A DNA stretch of 64,000 nucleotides, taken from contig JH720308.1 in assembly GCA_000231825.2 (NCBI GenBank), positions 820,110 through 884,109 of the forward strand, written 5' to 3'. The position numbers and the translations under genes were made by a program. This DNA is from Tetrahymena elliotti 4EA (lineage: Eukaryota > Ciliophora > Oligohymenophorea > Hymenostomatida > Tetrahymenidae). Shown piece by piece: positions 47,822 to 61,800 of the stretch (the stretch's first letter is position 1; every line of letters starts with the position of its first letter). The notes beneath the pieces were generated by a model. The model was not told the origin of the DNA, did no database searches, and saw only the letters and a list, made by a program, of their open reading frames with translations.

Positions 47822-49126
47822 GAATAAATTATTTAGTTTATTTCTTGTATAATATACTAATCAACTAATAAACTTCCTTAAAATCAATATAATAATAAAA
47901 TGTAAATTATGAATAATTCTTATAATATTAAAATTTTAATAAAGAAAATGTGAATAAATTTAGATTACATACAACCTATCACTAACAATTATATTTTCGA
48001 TTTGATAAAATGTTAATTTCTTTACAAATAAAAAAATTAGTTTAAATTCGTACAATAAGCTTCAATGTAATGACATTATTTTTTAGGAAACATGAAAATC
48101 TTAAATAGAGAACATGTAGTGTCTTTTTTATTATTTATTTCTTTGTAAAAATATGGAAATGATAATAATATTTGTTATTTAATTAAAAATTTTGTTTTAA
48201 ATTTCTTTTAAGTTTATAAATAATATTTATTTTATTTTTTAAGAAATATCAAATTAAAATTTTATAACAGTCATAATAGAAGTCATAGAGTAATTGTTAA
48301 TTTTTTTGGCTTTCACAGACTAATTAATAAATTTAAATATATGAATATAAAAAATAATTGCAAAATATTTTACTTTGGAGAAAACATTAAAGTAAAATTG
48401 ATGATAGTGCTTAAATAGTGTTTTTATTTTTACCCCTACAACAAATTGCTAAAATAAATAGGTGAAAAAAATAAAAACAAATAGCATCATTATGAAATAA
48501 AAAAGATTCCATAATTTTGTAAGAAATATGAAAATAGTAGAAATGGTTAAAAATTTTTTATTCATAATTTTTTTGTCTTTTTTTTATACCAGTTTTTAAA
48601 ATAAATTTTTTTTTCTTGAATTTTTTATAAACTCTTTTTTAATTGGCATGCTAACTTTTCTATCTTTTTCACAGTCAAATCTATTGAAAATTCCTAAAAT
48701 TCATTTAATTATGTAATGTGCCCTGAAAAAGAAATTATAAAATTGAATATTTTATTAAAAAAGATTTTCTATGCTATTTTTCATTTAAATTTTTTTCCGT
48801 TTATTAATTTATTTGAAACACAAAATAAATAGCTAATTTTTTTATTTTACAGTAAAATTTGTTGTTAAAAATCAATAGAGTTACTGCTTTTTTCATTAAT
48901 TTTTAACTATTTTTGAAAGATCTTAACGAAAAAAAAAAAAAGTAATAATTTGAACACATTAAATCAAACATATCAATATTTATAAAAAAATAATTGATTG
49001 TACTAAATTCATCAAAAAATTGAGTTTTATAGACTAAGTTAAGTGAAAGACATTACACTGGAAAATTCATAAACATTCAATTGCATCTTTAAATACAATC
49101 CATAAATAGATAAATAATCAACTTAG
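47822..49126. other. intergenic, AT-rich
   Basis: About 1.3 kb of A/T with long T and A homopolymers. It separates two very long genes. No gene visible. Confidence 0.6.
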
Positions 49127-52100
49127 ATGAGTCAAGCATATAAAGAACCTCCAAACTACTTTGGAATCAGGTTTTGCTCAATGGGGTGTAATGACTCTTA
49201 AACACAAAATGAAATCAGTGGAAACTAAGATGGAAGATTACAAATGATGTAAAAAGTAAATGAAAAATAAATGAAGCATCAAAGTAACTTAAATGATTCA
49301 AAAGAAAGTGATATGTTAGATGATTTATCTGAAAAATTAGAAGATTCTGCTTAAAAAAAGGATTTTGTGTAGCCCTCTTTATCTTAGAAAAATACATTAA
49401 GCTCTTTAAAAGTAAATTTGTTGAAAGTAGATTAAAAATAATTTTAAATTGAAAACATTTATTAAAGTAAAAAGGAAATTTATAGAGCACTCATAAAACA
49501 GGAATGGGTTATAATGATACATTAAAACAAAACTCATATTAAAATGATCTTTCTGCTTAATAGTCATTAGTTTACTAATAGTATCAAAAACCATAATTTT
49601 AAAAAGATCCCAAACCTATAGCAAGAGTTTTGGGATATGAGTATTCTGAAAATGCAGAATCAGGAGATGATGAAGATGTTCAAAAATATCATTATGAAAA
49701 TGATAACATTGTTAAGAAATTTGAATAGAGATTTTAATCTGATAAAAACGCTTCTTTAGAGAATAAAGCTGCTATTAATCAAAGCGAGTAGAATATCTAT
49801 AATGCAAATTAGTTTTTACAATATTTTTCTGAAACACCTTAACAAGATAATTTAGAGAGCACAGAAAGATTTAATGCTTAAAATTTTAGCTATGGAAATA
49901 TGAACAACACATCAAATAAAAAAGATTATCAGCATTAATTTATAAGTTAAGATCCTTCATTTAAGAATTTATAAGAAGAGCAATATATCAGCCCTAGGTT
50001 TACAGAGGATACTGTATTTTACAATAATGGATAAATGCATAAGATACTATAATAAAAAATTGAGTAAGACTTATTCCTTATAGATTAAATAAAAAACTAG
50101 AATAATCAATAAATAGCTTTTAACTAGGCTCAATACTAAAATGCATCAAACCTATTTTAGCGAAATAATCCTTCATAAAATCAACAACATCAATAAATAT
50201 AATAGTAATTATACTCAGAAGGATAAGAAATATAAGATAAGTATTCATAAATGATGAACGGTATATGTATCACGACTAAGAGAAGCTAATAATCTAATCA
50301 TGATAATAACTAAGATGATTAGCAAATATTAAATAATAATAATTAAATTAATTTAAATTATCCCAAGCAGAATTCTTAAAGAGCAGAAAACAGTTTATAA
50401 AACATGAAGCAAAGTAACAGTAAATTAGATAATTCACACAGGAATAGTTCATTTGATAAAAATCAGTTATAATATCAAGAAAATAAAAATCAGTTTTAAC
50501 ACATTAACTATCAAAATGTCTCCAAATATAATCAGTAAAAAGAAAGTGAATAATTTAATCTTAGCAAATAAGGATCATAAACATATTCAATTCCTTAAGG
50601 GTATGATGCTAATTATAATTCTAATAAATCAGAATAAATAGATAATTTAAGTTAAAACTAAAAAATAAAATAACAGGATGGAGATAGGCCAGCTACTATA
50701 GAAAGTAGCCATGGAACAGAATACACTTCATATTCATAGAAATAGTTAACTAAGGCATCAAGCAACCAAAATAACATCAACAATAACAATAATAATTAAA
50801 AATTACTGATGAATGCTTAACCTAATCCTTAAAACCCTTTGAATTCTTACTTATTTATCAACTCAGCACCTCTTGAGAATCTATCTTAATTAAATAATTT
50901 GAAAGATTAAGAATATTCTGAGGATATTAAATGTAATTATTCTCATAGCATTAATGAAATAAATCCAACAGATTAAGAACAACAAACAAAGCATTATCTA
51001 TTGCATTAACATGATAAAAAGAAGAAGAGAGGTCTTGTTACAGATTCACATCTTTTTAATAGCTTTAACAACACAAATTTCTTTTAGAATTAAACTATTC
51101 AAAACAACAGTACATTATAGAATAGTCATCTATATTAAAGCAATTAATAGTTGAGTGGGTTATAAAAAAGTAATTAGAATAGAATAGTCAATCTATCAAC
51201 AAATAGTGAAGTTCATGAATATTCTAAATCTAAAACTCCTATCAATGACATACCTGTTATACAATCTAACATTAATACTAACAATTTTACATCTTATATT
51301 GCTCCACAGGAACAAGATAGCTGCATAAATTAAAGTGCAGAAGAATAGGATAGCAATAGAGGAAGTGTGAATTCAAACTATACAAATTAAGTATGTAGCA
51401 TTTAGAATGGTCAAATTGATATGTCGCATATAATGAAGAAGGTTAAGGATATTTAAGGGCTAGAATAGAAGGACTATATTTAAAATTAATTGATGTTAAA
51501 TAGTTTTAACACATAAAGTATTCCTATAGCTAGTTTAAATAACTATGCTTCAATCAATTAGTTTGCTTCTATCAATTAAAATAATTATACAGGAACTTAT
51601 GACACTGCTAGGACTATATCTCAAGTTAACTTAAACAGTAATCATTTTGTTGATGCCATTAGTAGCAATTAATAACTTAACCATATAACTACACTGACAA
51701 ATTCGATTGATGGTCGCAAAAAGAGTGAAAACATATTCACTCCTAAAAATTAAAAAAACGGGATAATATCATCAAACCCTAACTTGCAATCTCAATACAC
51801 TTTTAAGTAGTCAGATACACCAGATCCTTTTTCTAAAGATTTAAATGGTAATTAGCTACTACAATCAAATCAAAACTAAAATATTATCTAAGAAACTGAC
51901 AGAGCTCTGGAATAAACTCTTCTTGATTAAACTTAGACAAATAAAAATAATATAGCCTTGTCACTTTCACCTGGAGATTAATCAGATTTATTTATATAAA
52001 ATCAATAAAATGTAAACTTAGATACTATGAGGGAAAATACAGAAGAAGGAGGGATACCAGATGATGAAAATAAGCATTAAATTATTGAAGGAAGCATTGA

Positions 52101-55100
52101 TATTGATCCATAATATAAGTTAAGTCCAAAGGTAAAGTCTTCAACATAATAATCAAATAATTAGATTTTCAATGAAAATGCTTTGAAAAATCTTGTCAAT
52201 AGCATTTAATAGTTAAGTAATCACTCTTTAAATCCATCTAAATAAGCTCAAGAAATTTCTTAATATTATTCAAACAAAGATTTAAATTTTACATAAAATG
52301 AAAAAAATTAATATGCTTCTAATTCCTCTCGCTCAACAAGTCCCTTTAACAAACCTTCTCTTTATTTGGATAAAATAGAACAAATTTCTTCTCCAATGCT
52401 TGTAGACCCCTCACCAAAGTAATCAGACTTAAATTCATAGTCTTAATTATCTATGAAAGCTAACAGTGTCAGAGAAGAAAAGTCAAAATATTCTGGAAGA
52501 TAAAATTCATAAAATTTGAGCAATACAAATTACGATTTATTCTAATAAATAGATAAATAAAAGATAGAAGCCTTGCTCATGAAAAAAGATGATGAAATAG
52601 AAGATAATTAGAAATTAATCTAAATCATTTAATAAACGGAATAAATGTAGCAGTAGTAGCTCTATTCTCAGCGTTAAGAACCTATGAAAAAATCTGAGAA
52701 TAATTAAGATATTTAGGATTTAAATCATGAAATAGAGGAAAAGATATTTGAGCACTTTAACAATAAGGCTAATTAAAATAGTGTTTAGAGTAATGAAAAG
52801 CATTACAGTAATCAATATTATAATGCACAATATCCTAATTAACCTTAAAATTTTATGGTTAGCAATCCTTCTAAATAATATGAAAACACACCTAATTTTG
52901 ATAATTCTATTCAGAGTAGCCAAAACACTAATTAATTTAGTAGCAAATATAATTAACATCAAGTGTATATACCACCTCAAGATTTAAAATAACAAAGGAG
53001 CTAAGAATAAGAAATTAATTAAAACAAATAAAGACCATACTCTTAGATATAAAATAGTTAGCAGCTTCATGCATAATAAATGAATTAAAATTAACCTTAA
53101 TATATTTAATAAAATAATTAAAACTAATATTTTTTAAACCCTGATTATCAAGCAGAGAATTAAAATTCTGTGATAAATCGTGACAACTCTAAGAACTTAT
53201 CATAAGCCAGTTCTATCAGATTAAATAAGTCTTTGTAACAAAAGTTTATGGAAAATAATTAAGATTGGAGTTAAAATAATGATGGTACTATTATTCTGAC
53301 AAGAGATGGTTTGGAGTTTATAAATTTTGAGTCTACAAATGATAATTAATTTTTTAACTAATCGAAAATGCAGAGAGAATTATAACATCCTTAGTATTCT
53401 TAATTTGAATCAAACTAATAGCTTTCAGATTAAAAGAATTAATAATTTTAGCTTTAGTAATAATAAAATGGTTTTTAGGATAAATAATTTTAGAATCAAT
53501 TGAATCAAGAACCTGAGGGAAAAAACTTTTAGAAAACATCACCAACAATTTAAAGAAAAAACCGCTCACCAAGCCCAGTGTAAATAAAAATGACTAAATC
53601 TAGTGAATTAAAATTTTAGGTTTCTCAAGAAAGAATTAAGCAACTAAATGATAAAGTGTAAAAAAAGAAAGATTTGATAAGCCAAAGAGAATAAGAATTC
53701 TAAAAGAAAATTGAAGAAAAAGGCTAGAAGTAAGAACATTAAGTGAAGGAATAAAATAAATAATTGAGAATATAAAACTTAAGACTTAAAGAATAAAATG
53801 AATTATTGAAGAAATAGATGGAATGTATCATAAATGTAAATCAAAATGTTAACACTATTTAATCAAGTTTAAATGGTTATAATTCAACTTCAACAAATAA
53901 ATAGTTTGATTCTGCTATAGCATCATCAAGACTTAATTCTACTCCCCTTAAAAGCTCTTAAAAAAGTCCAATTAAAAATCAAAAATATTCTTTCAAAGTA
54001 AAGTCTCCATCTTTACACTAACTTAATAATTCATCTTACCATAGCTTAAACAAAAGTAATGGTGTTTAACCCTCTTTACCTGTTTTATCCATTTAAATGA
54101 ATTTAAATAGCAATTAAAACACATATTAAGATCTAGATAATCATTAAAGAAATGGATAAAATATACCAGTAAACTTGTTGTTGAATCAAACTAAAAGTGC
54201 TATAAAAACAAGTACTCCTAACAACAACAATACATTTTATGTAGATATATCTAAAACCCTTCAATTAACAAAAAAACCAAGTTAAGATATTATTTAAAAA
54301 GATTAATAATCAGTTAGATCTAACCCTAGTAATATTGCCAGTAACTATGATAGCTAAAAATCTTCTACTTTTGATTTGAATAATCAAGAACTACCTTAAA
54401 TGTTGTATTCTCCTAAAAATAATTATAATTTTGACTCAAATAAAGAGCAGTCAGAGTAATCTCAAATTTAAAGTTAGAGAAATTAAAAAATAGCTTAACC
54501 TTTGGTCCATGATGATGATCTCTAAACCAATCATATTCATCCATAATTTCATCATATGGAGAATGAAAATATTATTATAAATAATCAAATTCAAAATTAA
54601 AATTTTAATAATCTAGAAATACCTAACAACTAAGCAATTCCTATTTTCTCTAAAGTGCATTAACCAGCAAAATTATTTGATTCTTATGGTGGTAGTAATA
54701 GTTTAGGAGATACTAATCATTTTAACAATACAAAAGATACATTTTAATAAAATAGCCCTTAAAATTAACTAACAGTTTCTAGTAAACATTTTAGATCTTA
54801 ATCAACTGCAGCAGCCAATTAAACTAAATCAAGTATTACTTCGAAGCCTAATAACTAATTGTTTGATTCTAAAAATTCTCTCGCCTTTGAAAAATGTTAG
54901 CCTTATCTTAATGAATCATAAAAACAAAGTCAAAATGATATTGATTTAAGAGCTAATGAAATCATAAACAGATAAAACGAGTTGAATTCTAATAAATAGC
55001 TGTAAAATAATTAATTTTATTCCTCTAAAGAAAGCTAAAATGGTAATTATAATACAAATAACTCTAGAAGCTTGTACAATTCTCATTCTACAACAAGCAC

Positions 55101-56041
55101 TGCTAGGTAAAGTTTTTAATTTAAATGAGCAAATAATTAATTTTTTTAATTTTTATAGAAAACTTGATTCCAATAAAAGATCTAATGCTGATGAAAACAA
55201 AAATAAAAATGAATTCATATTAAGTGCTCACTTAGAAAATTAAAAGAATAGTTAATAAGGAATGAAATCATCAGGAGGTATTAGGGAAAAAGTTGATTAA
55301 GAATTAAAAAAATAAAATGTAAATGGAAAATATAAATTAGTATAAAATATTGATAATACCTATTCTTTAATGTAAAAGAGTACAAAGCAACCTCTTTAGC
55401 CAAGCAAAATATCTTCCATTGAGCTCACCAAGAATTAATATAAAAATAACTTTATGCGTAAATTATTTTTTTTTAAATTTTTATTTATTTATTATATATG
55501 TATCTTAACAGCTCGTCAATATAACCCTGAAGAATTCAAAAAGAAGAATAAAAATGGCTTTAAAAATGAGAATTTGGATTAAATGTAACTAAACTAGCAA
55601 TAAATTGAACTAAAGCAATTAGAATAACCAGAACCAAGTAAAGAACCTATTAAATAAATTCTTAAATCTTAACAGGAAGCTAGTCAATAAAACAATCAAT
55701 ACTAAATTGTATAAGAAAATATATATTAATCATAGTAAAATGATAGGTTCAGTGTATCTACATTACAGAAGAAACACTCATCACCTGCTTTAACTTTACC
55801 AAAAACAAATAGTAATCTTTCAATAGGCCTTAAGAGTAATAGAAACATCTAATAAAATACTCAGGCTGAATTGTCTAGTAATTTTCTTGGTTAAAATATG
55901 AGCAATACCAGCAACAATAGTAAGAATCAGTAATAGCAAAGCTTAAACTAATTGAGTAAAGCTTATTCCTAAAGTTAATTAAACTCTTAATAGAACATCA
56001 ATAGTGCATAGGCAACTTTTCGTAATCAATATTATTTTTGA
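49127..56041 (+). CDS. giant Gln/Asn/Ser-rich disordered protein
   Basis: Predicted 2,250 aa in four exons (49127-49411, 49468-55106, 55159-55457, 55512-56041), phases consistent. Gln, Asn and Ser dominate throughout, with most Gln written TAA or TAG. The only strongly structured part I see is a coiled coil at residues about 1,480-1,545 (RIKQLNDKVQKKKDLISQRE onward, then LRLKEQNELLKKQMECI). An acidic patch GYEYSENAESGDDEDVQKYH sits near residue 150. No enzyme or membrane motif. The composition is prion-like, suggesting a scaffold or condensate protein; that is inference. The N-terminal MSQAYKEPPNYFGIRFCSMG contains two Cys and could be a short motif. No family recognised. Confidence 0.75.
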
Positions 56042-57529
56042 AATGTCATTTTAATATTAAAATATTACTAAATTAGGCTAAAATGCATAGTAATAAAGTG
56101 GAGACACAAGCTATTTAATAAATAATGCTATGAACTCAATATTCTAAAAAATAGAAAACTGCTACGATAATATTTAAGCAGGATACTACGAGAGTGTGAA
56201 TGCTTTAAAAAAAGAAGCAAAATGAAAATTATAAAAAAATATTAATTAAAATCTTAAATAAATATATAAAAAAACTATTATCTAATTCATTTAAAATGTA
56301 ATTTCTAAATAAAAAATATATATAATTATTGTATTTACTGCGTTTATTAGATTAACTTAATAACTAAACAAACAAAATTATTAATATTTTATAAAATAAT
56401 GATTCAACATATAATGTATTTACATAAATGATAAGAATATCTTAATATTTAATCTTAGATTTTCAATTTTTATATTGTCTCACTGGAAGAAGCGCCCAAT
56501 CGCTAGTGGCTATTATTGTTCACCAGTCCTTGATTAAATTATTCTAATTTATTATTCAGGATTAAAATACTATCATCAATATTCTAAAATTATAATAAAA
56601 TACAGATAAAAAATTCTTCTTTTCTTTTAAAAAATTTAATAATCAATCAAATTTTTAATTAACATCATCAAAAATAATTATTTGACAAAGTGAATTTAAA
56701 AAAATGATTTGTTACTTATAGTAATCTAATTAAGACTCTGCTTTGCTAAAATTATAAGAAAATCATGCCATTATATATTTTCAAAATATTTATGCATAAA
56801 TAATTTTTTTTGTTTTAATGAAAGTTTCTATAAAATTAATGACTTTTTTAATTAAAAAAATTGATACCACCTCTCTAAAGAACTAAATTTAATTTTAAAT
56901 GTTAAAAGGTGGCCAATTATTTTTTATTTAAATAAGCTTCAATATCTTATTTTTTTAAAAAAAGTTGCCAAAAATTAAATAAACAATGTCATTTTAATTT
57001 TTCAAAATTTATAATTTTGCTATTTTAAGCTGATCATATATTATTTATTTTTTTCCAGCAAAGATTTAATTTTATGGTTTTAATAGAAAATTGAAAGACT
57101 TACCGTTTAAATTTAAATAGGTTATTCTTAGTTTTTGAAAACTGTCAATAATAGTAAAAAAAATATCTTAATTTAATAAGCGACAAATGTAAAAATGTAA
57201 GAGATCCATTGAATAATTTTTATTTATTCTAGAAGAGAGGGTCTTTCTTTACTTTTAACGTAATAATGTTATCATAAAATTGTTCATTTTGATAGTTGAA
57301 TTGTTTTTTATAAGAACAATTGCTCCAGACTATTTATAAACTTCACCACTAAATACATACAGTACATAGAGAAATTCTTTAAGACCTCGATATCAAAATT
57401 TTTATAAACATTAATTCAATAATTTTAAAAACAAAAGCTTGTAAAAACAAGAAGGTAAAAAATACAAGGCTTAACCATTAAGTCTTTGAAAGCGAAACTA
57501 AAATTAATTAATTACAAGATTATCTTATT
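56042..57529. other. intergenic, AT-rich with one G/C-rich patch
   Basis: About 1.5 kb without a convincing coding exon. The only departure from A/T is the patch at 56480-56532, listed separately. The 3' part before 57530 should contain the promoter of the hydrolase gene. Confidence 0.5.
56480..56532. ncRNA. possible small structured RNA (G/C island)
   Basis: About 53 bp of roughly half G/C inside 1.5 kb of A/T. An outer 5-bp pairing ACTGG (56482-56486) with CCAGT (56523-56527) encloses a small hairpin AGCG-CCCAAT-CGCT (56491-56504). It does not fit a tRNA (no B box), and I cannot match it to an snRNA or SRP RNA. On the minus strand a TGATGA box and a CTGA occur nearby, at about 56570 and 56556, which could suggest a C/D snoRNA. 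Strand and ends are unknown. Confidence 0.25.
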
Positions 57530-59339
57530 ATGGATTAGGTTTACTTTGTTTTCAATTAATTCATATTGAATTTCAAGAGTTATTTAGGTGATAAAAAGGC
57601 ATCATGCTTTTAGGTATTACAAGAAAATCATAGTGATAATACTAATGCAGTTGCAGTCCCAACTAATGATGCTGCGATGACAAAAAAGTAAAGACATGAA
57701 TTGTAAAGATCTCTCCATGAAATAGCTAGGGATTGTGAAAGATAAGTATTACAGCACTCAGGTAATAATCCATTTATTAATTTAAAATAAAAAGGAAGAT
57801 TAATACAACACAATCCATAACAATCTTTGAATTTTTTTTCAAGTATTATTCAAATGATTCAAGACAAATTGATATTATTAATTAATCTAGCATATTCAAT
57901 ATAACAGAATTTTTTATCTTGAGAATAAACCATAAAGGCCTTATTAAATAAGAAAATAGTATTTATGAAAGAAATTAAATGCAAGATAATAGAATAATTT
58001 TTTGGTTATTCTTAAAAATATTATTAAAAATTTCTTATTTATAATACATAAACAAATAAAAAGGTCTAGATATTTCTAAGGACTTAGAATCATTTGATGT
58101 AACTTTGAAAAATGAAGACGAGGATGAATAATGGATTCATACTCTTGCATGTGGCAAAGATCCTAAAAAACCTAAATTAGTACTAGTTCATGGATTTGCT
58201 GCAAGCAGCCTTAGTTACTACAAAATGCTTATGCCTCTCTCTAAGAAATATGAAGTTTATGCAATTGATTTACCAGGTATGGGCCTCTCTTCTAAACCTG
58301 AGTGGAATTTTTAAGGACCTGAGCCAGTTATCAACTTTTTTGTTGACAGCCTTGAATAATGGAGAAGAAAAATGAATATTGAAAAGTTTACTCTTGTTGG
58401 ACATAGTCTTGGAGGATATATCAGTGGAAATTATGCTTTACAACACCCTGATAAATTAGACAAAATAGTATTACTCTCTTCTGCTGGCGTAACAAGACAG
58501 ACCGATGAAGATATAAAAAGACACATGGAAACTAGTCCTTTACATTATAAGCTTTGGTTTAAAGTTTTTGATTACATATGGACAAATTAACTAACATTTA
58601 ACAAGTAATTCATTTTTATTAAAATTTCATTTTCATATTGAACCAATCTCAAAAACAAGCTCTGCTTTTTTCTGTGATTTTTTTTCTTTTAATCCAAAGA
58701 TTAAAAAATTAAGAATTCAAAAAAGACTACTAAAAATCTAGTGAATTTAACTTAATTACATACGAGTTACTTTTTTTTTCATACTTTTAAGCATATAAAT
58801 TATATATTACATAAGTTTTATCTCTTAATAGTGGCAAATTTTTATCCTGCCTTATTATTATGTCAAATAAATTCATGATTTAATTTTAGAAATTTCTTTT
58901 AGAATATTCCATTTTTTAATTTTATTAATATATTTTAAATATTAGGATGTACTCAGAAACTAAAATTTTACCAGCTGAACTCATTATGAGATAATACATG
59001 AAGATGCTAAAACTTCCTCATGAAGAATATGAATCTTGGTCTTAATACATGGATAAAATGCTCAAATTACCAGAAAGTGGTGAAAAAGCTGTTTATAACA
59101 TGCTTCAATTCCCTCGATGCAACGCTTTCTTACCATTAGAATAACTATTCCCTGGAAGACTAAAAGTTCCAGTTCACTTCTGCTATGGTGGTGATCTTGA
59201 TTGGATGTGTAGTGATGGAGCTAAAAAGCTGATTCAAAACAAGCTTGTAGAAGGTACATATACCTAGTACAATCACTTTGATCACTAATTTACATTCTTT
59301 AATCCTTAAGAAACAGCAGATTATATCTTAAACCTTTGA
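57530..59339 (+). CDS. alpha/beta hydrolase, ABHD4/ABHD5 (CGI-58)-like
   Basis: Predicted 388 aa in three exons (57530-57761, 58064-58604, 58946-59339). Strand and loop LVLVHGFAASSLSYYKML lies near residue 118, DLPGMGLSSKP follows, and the nucleophile elbow GHSLGGYISGNYAL starts near 189. The C-terminal part has the GRLKVPVHFCYGGDLDWM acid segment and His in NHFDHQF. ABHD4 hydrolyses N-acyl phospholipids; ABHD5 acts as a lipase co-activator and lacks the Ser. Here the Ser, Asp and His are all present, so an active lysophospholipase-type enzyme is likelier. The N-terminal 75 residues are extra and partly low-complexity; a later ATG in exon 1 (AAMTKKQRHELQ) is a possible start. Two introns of 302 and 341 nt are longer than the local norm. 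Confidence 0.85.
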
Positions 59340-59995
59340 AAAAAATAAATACTTTAGTTATAATTTTATTAGTTATAAATAAGGTAAATTTAAATAATTC
59401 ATAATCAACAAATAAAGAATTAAACAAAAATCTTTTATTTGTTGAAAATGAAGATTAAATAATTGAATTTATCTTATTATTAGTTACATTTATTATATAT
59501 ATTATCATTTATATTTAGTTTAATTATATAAAACTTTTAAAAATTAAATCTCCCAAATATTAGTATCTAAATATTTAAAAAATATACCAAATACATAAAG
59601 GAAAGAAAGGAAGCAAGCAAGCAGTAAATCAATTTTAAGAAGAATTACGTTTTTTCAAAAATGATTAATAAAATAATAATTCAAAAATAAAATTTTTTGA
59701 ATTATTTCTATCTAAAACAATTTATTAAGGTTTTTAAAGATAATTAGAATACTTGAATTTAGAAAAATAAGAAAAATGCTAATAATTTTAAATAATGATT
59801 AAAATCTTATTTTTATTAAAAATAATGTTTTAATTTCTCATTTGAAAAAAATAAAGCATTTTTGGATTTATTTATGTTTGTTTTTGGAAGAATATCACTA
59901 CTAGAAGTTAAAATAAAAAATCTTTAACTTGAGGTTTTAATTAAAATACTTAAGACAATATATTAATTTTAATAAAATTTACTTTTATCTAAAAT
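59340..59995. other. intergenic with GAAA/GCAA repeat
   Basis: AT-rich spacer. The short repeat at 59601-59624 is the only visible structure, and it lies in the presumed leader or promoter of the cysteine-synthase-like gene. Confidence 0.5.
59601..59624 (+). repeat. short GAAA/GCAA tandem repeat
   Basis: Two GAAA-type units followed by three AGCA/GCAA units. A similar GCAAGCAAGC core occurs at 43711 and, on the other strand, at 61576-61595. These sit near presumed 5' ends and are probably leader or promoter composition rather than a mobile element. Confidence 0.5.
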
Positions 59996-61381
59996 ATGGA
60001 AAGTCAAAAATTAAAAGATATTGCCCTAATTGCAACAGGCGCATTCACAGTTTATTCAATAGCAAAAAGGATTTATGAATCTACTAAGAAAAAACAAATA
60101 GAAAAGAAAAAATTAATAGATTTAATTGGAAATACTCCTCTCATTTATCTAGAATCTCTATCCAAGCTTACGGGATGTGAAATATATGTATAGATTTGTT
60201 ATTAATTTATAAAAATATCTTAATTGTTATTTCAATTTAGGCGAAATGCGAATTTATGAATCCTGGAGGTAGTATCAAAGATAGGACATGTAAATAGATA
60301 ATATTGGATGCAATTAAGTAATTATTTCACTGCAAAACATCTCATTTTATATTTTTTATCTTACTATTTTGGATCATTTTTAGGGATGGAGAACTTAGTT
60401 CAGAAAACAAAAACATTTATGAAGGCACCTCTGGAAGTACAGGAATAAGTCTAACACAATTAGGAAATTCTATGGGATTTTAAACTAAGATATTTTTGCC
60501 TGATGATCTTGCTTAAGAAAAAGTATCAGAATAATTTTTAACAAAAGGTAAGTCATATTTTACATATTTATTTTTTAAGTATTTAATTTTAGAAATAATG
60601 AAAGCAATTTTGGTTAAAGTTAAGCCATGCTCAATAGTAGACAACTAGCATTTTTGTAAATTAGCTGAAAATTAGGCAGAGAAAGATGGTGCTTTTTTCT
60701 CTGATCAATTTGAAAATTTATCAAATTTCAAAGTTCACTATAATACTACTGCTTAAGAAATATATAAGTAAACTCATGGATAAGTAATATTCAATATTTT
60801 AATTAAAATTAAATTAATAAAAAATCTAATAAATATGTCTTTAGATAGATATTTTTGTGAGTGGCTCAGGAACTGGAGGAACTATTGCTGGAGTTTCAAG
60901 ATACATCAAATAAAAAAAACCATCAGTTTAAGTAATTTTAGCAGACCCTTAAGGATCTTCTTTAAGAAACAAAGTTAATTATGGAATTTGCTACACTGGA
61001 GAAGAAGCAGAAGGACATCGTTTAAAACATCCTTTTGATACTATCACTGAAGGAATAGGACTAAATAGATAGACAGATAATTTTAATGAAGCTTAGATAG
61101 ATAAAGCTTATTTAGTTACTGATGAAGAGGCTTTGGAAATGGCTCATTTTTTGATTTAAAATGAAGGTTTATTCTTAGGAAGTTCAAGTGCAGTCAATGC
61201 CTGTGCTGCAGTAAAATCAGCTAGATAATATGGAAAGGGTAAAACTATTGTAACTATCTTTTGTGATAGTGGTATGAGATATCTTAGCAAGTTTTATAAT
61301 CCACAATACCTGGAAAGCAAGGGAAGATAATATACCCCTAAAGATTATTCTATAGAATTTAATTTAGATTTTGTCTTATGA
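59996..61381 (+). CDS. membrane-anchored cysteine-synthase/CBS-like PLP enzyme
   Basis: Predicted 386 aa in five exons (59996-60187, 60241-60317, 60384-60547, 60593-60783, 60845-61381). The PLP fold-II motifs are all there: NTPLIYLESLSKLTG (about 45), Schiff-base Lys in NPGGSIKDRT (residue 77), TSGSTGISL phosphate and carboxylate loop, GSGTGGTIAGV, and the Ser near the pyridine nitrogen in FCDSGMRY. The N-terminal 40 residues form a hydrophobic helix (IALIATGAFTVYSIA) followed by a very basic stretch, a tail-in anchor similar in layout to the yeast mitochondrial outer-membrane cysteine-synthase-like protein. It could make cysteine from O-acetylserine or act as a beta-replacing enzyme. There is no CBS regulatory or haem domain. 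Confidence 0.88.
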
Positions 61382-61800
61382 AAATACAAATAATTTATAT
61401 CGATATGTCTAATACTGTTTTTATAAATAAAATCAATATTTTTCATGCTTTAAATTTATAGAAAATCTTTACTTTTTTTAAAAAAACTTAAAAGAACGAA
61501 AAATTTTCTTTTAGAAAATGACTGCTAAAAATAAGTTAAAAATAATTTATTGAATATTTTTTAGAAATTAATTAATTCTTTCTTGCTTGCTTGCTACATA
61601 ATTTAGATAAAAATTATAATAAATAAAGAATTATCAAATAATTGGATGTAGACATTATAAACCGCGCTTGAAATCTGATTAAGTATGCAAAAAAAAATAA
61701 TCATAAAAGTTAAAATTTCAAAATTTATATTTTTTTATAATATTTATTACCAAACGAACACACTTTATAATTTAATTACAAAAAATATTATTCAAAAGAG
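61382..61800. other. intergenic, with TTGC repeat at 61576-61595
   Basis: Short AT-rich spacer between tandem genes. A (TTGC)n-type run at 61576-61595 is the reverse strand of the GCAA runs near 43711 and 59615. No gene. Confidence 0.5.

Noticed and set aside
56480..56532. tRNA gene
   Set aside because: No B-box consensus and no seven-base acceptor stem could be found. Kept only as a possible unknown RNA.
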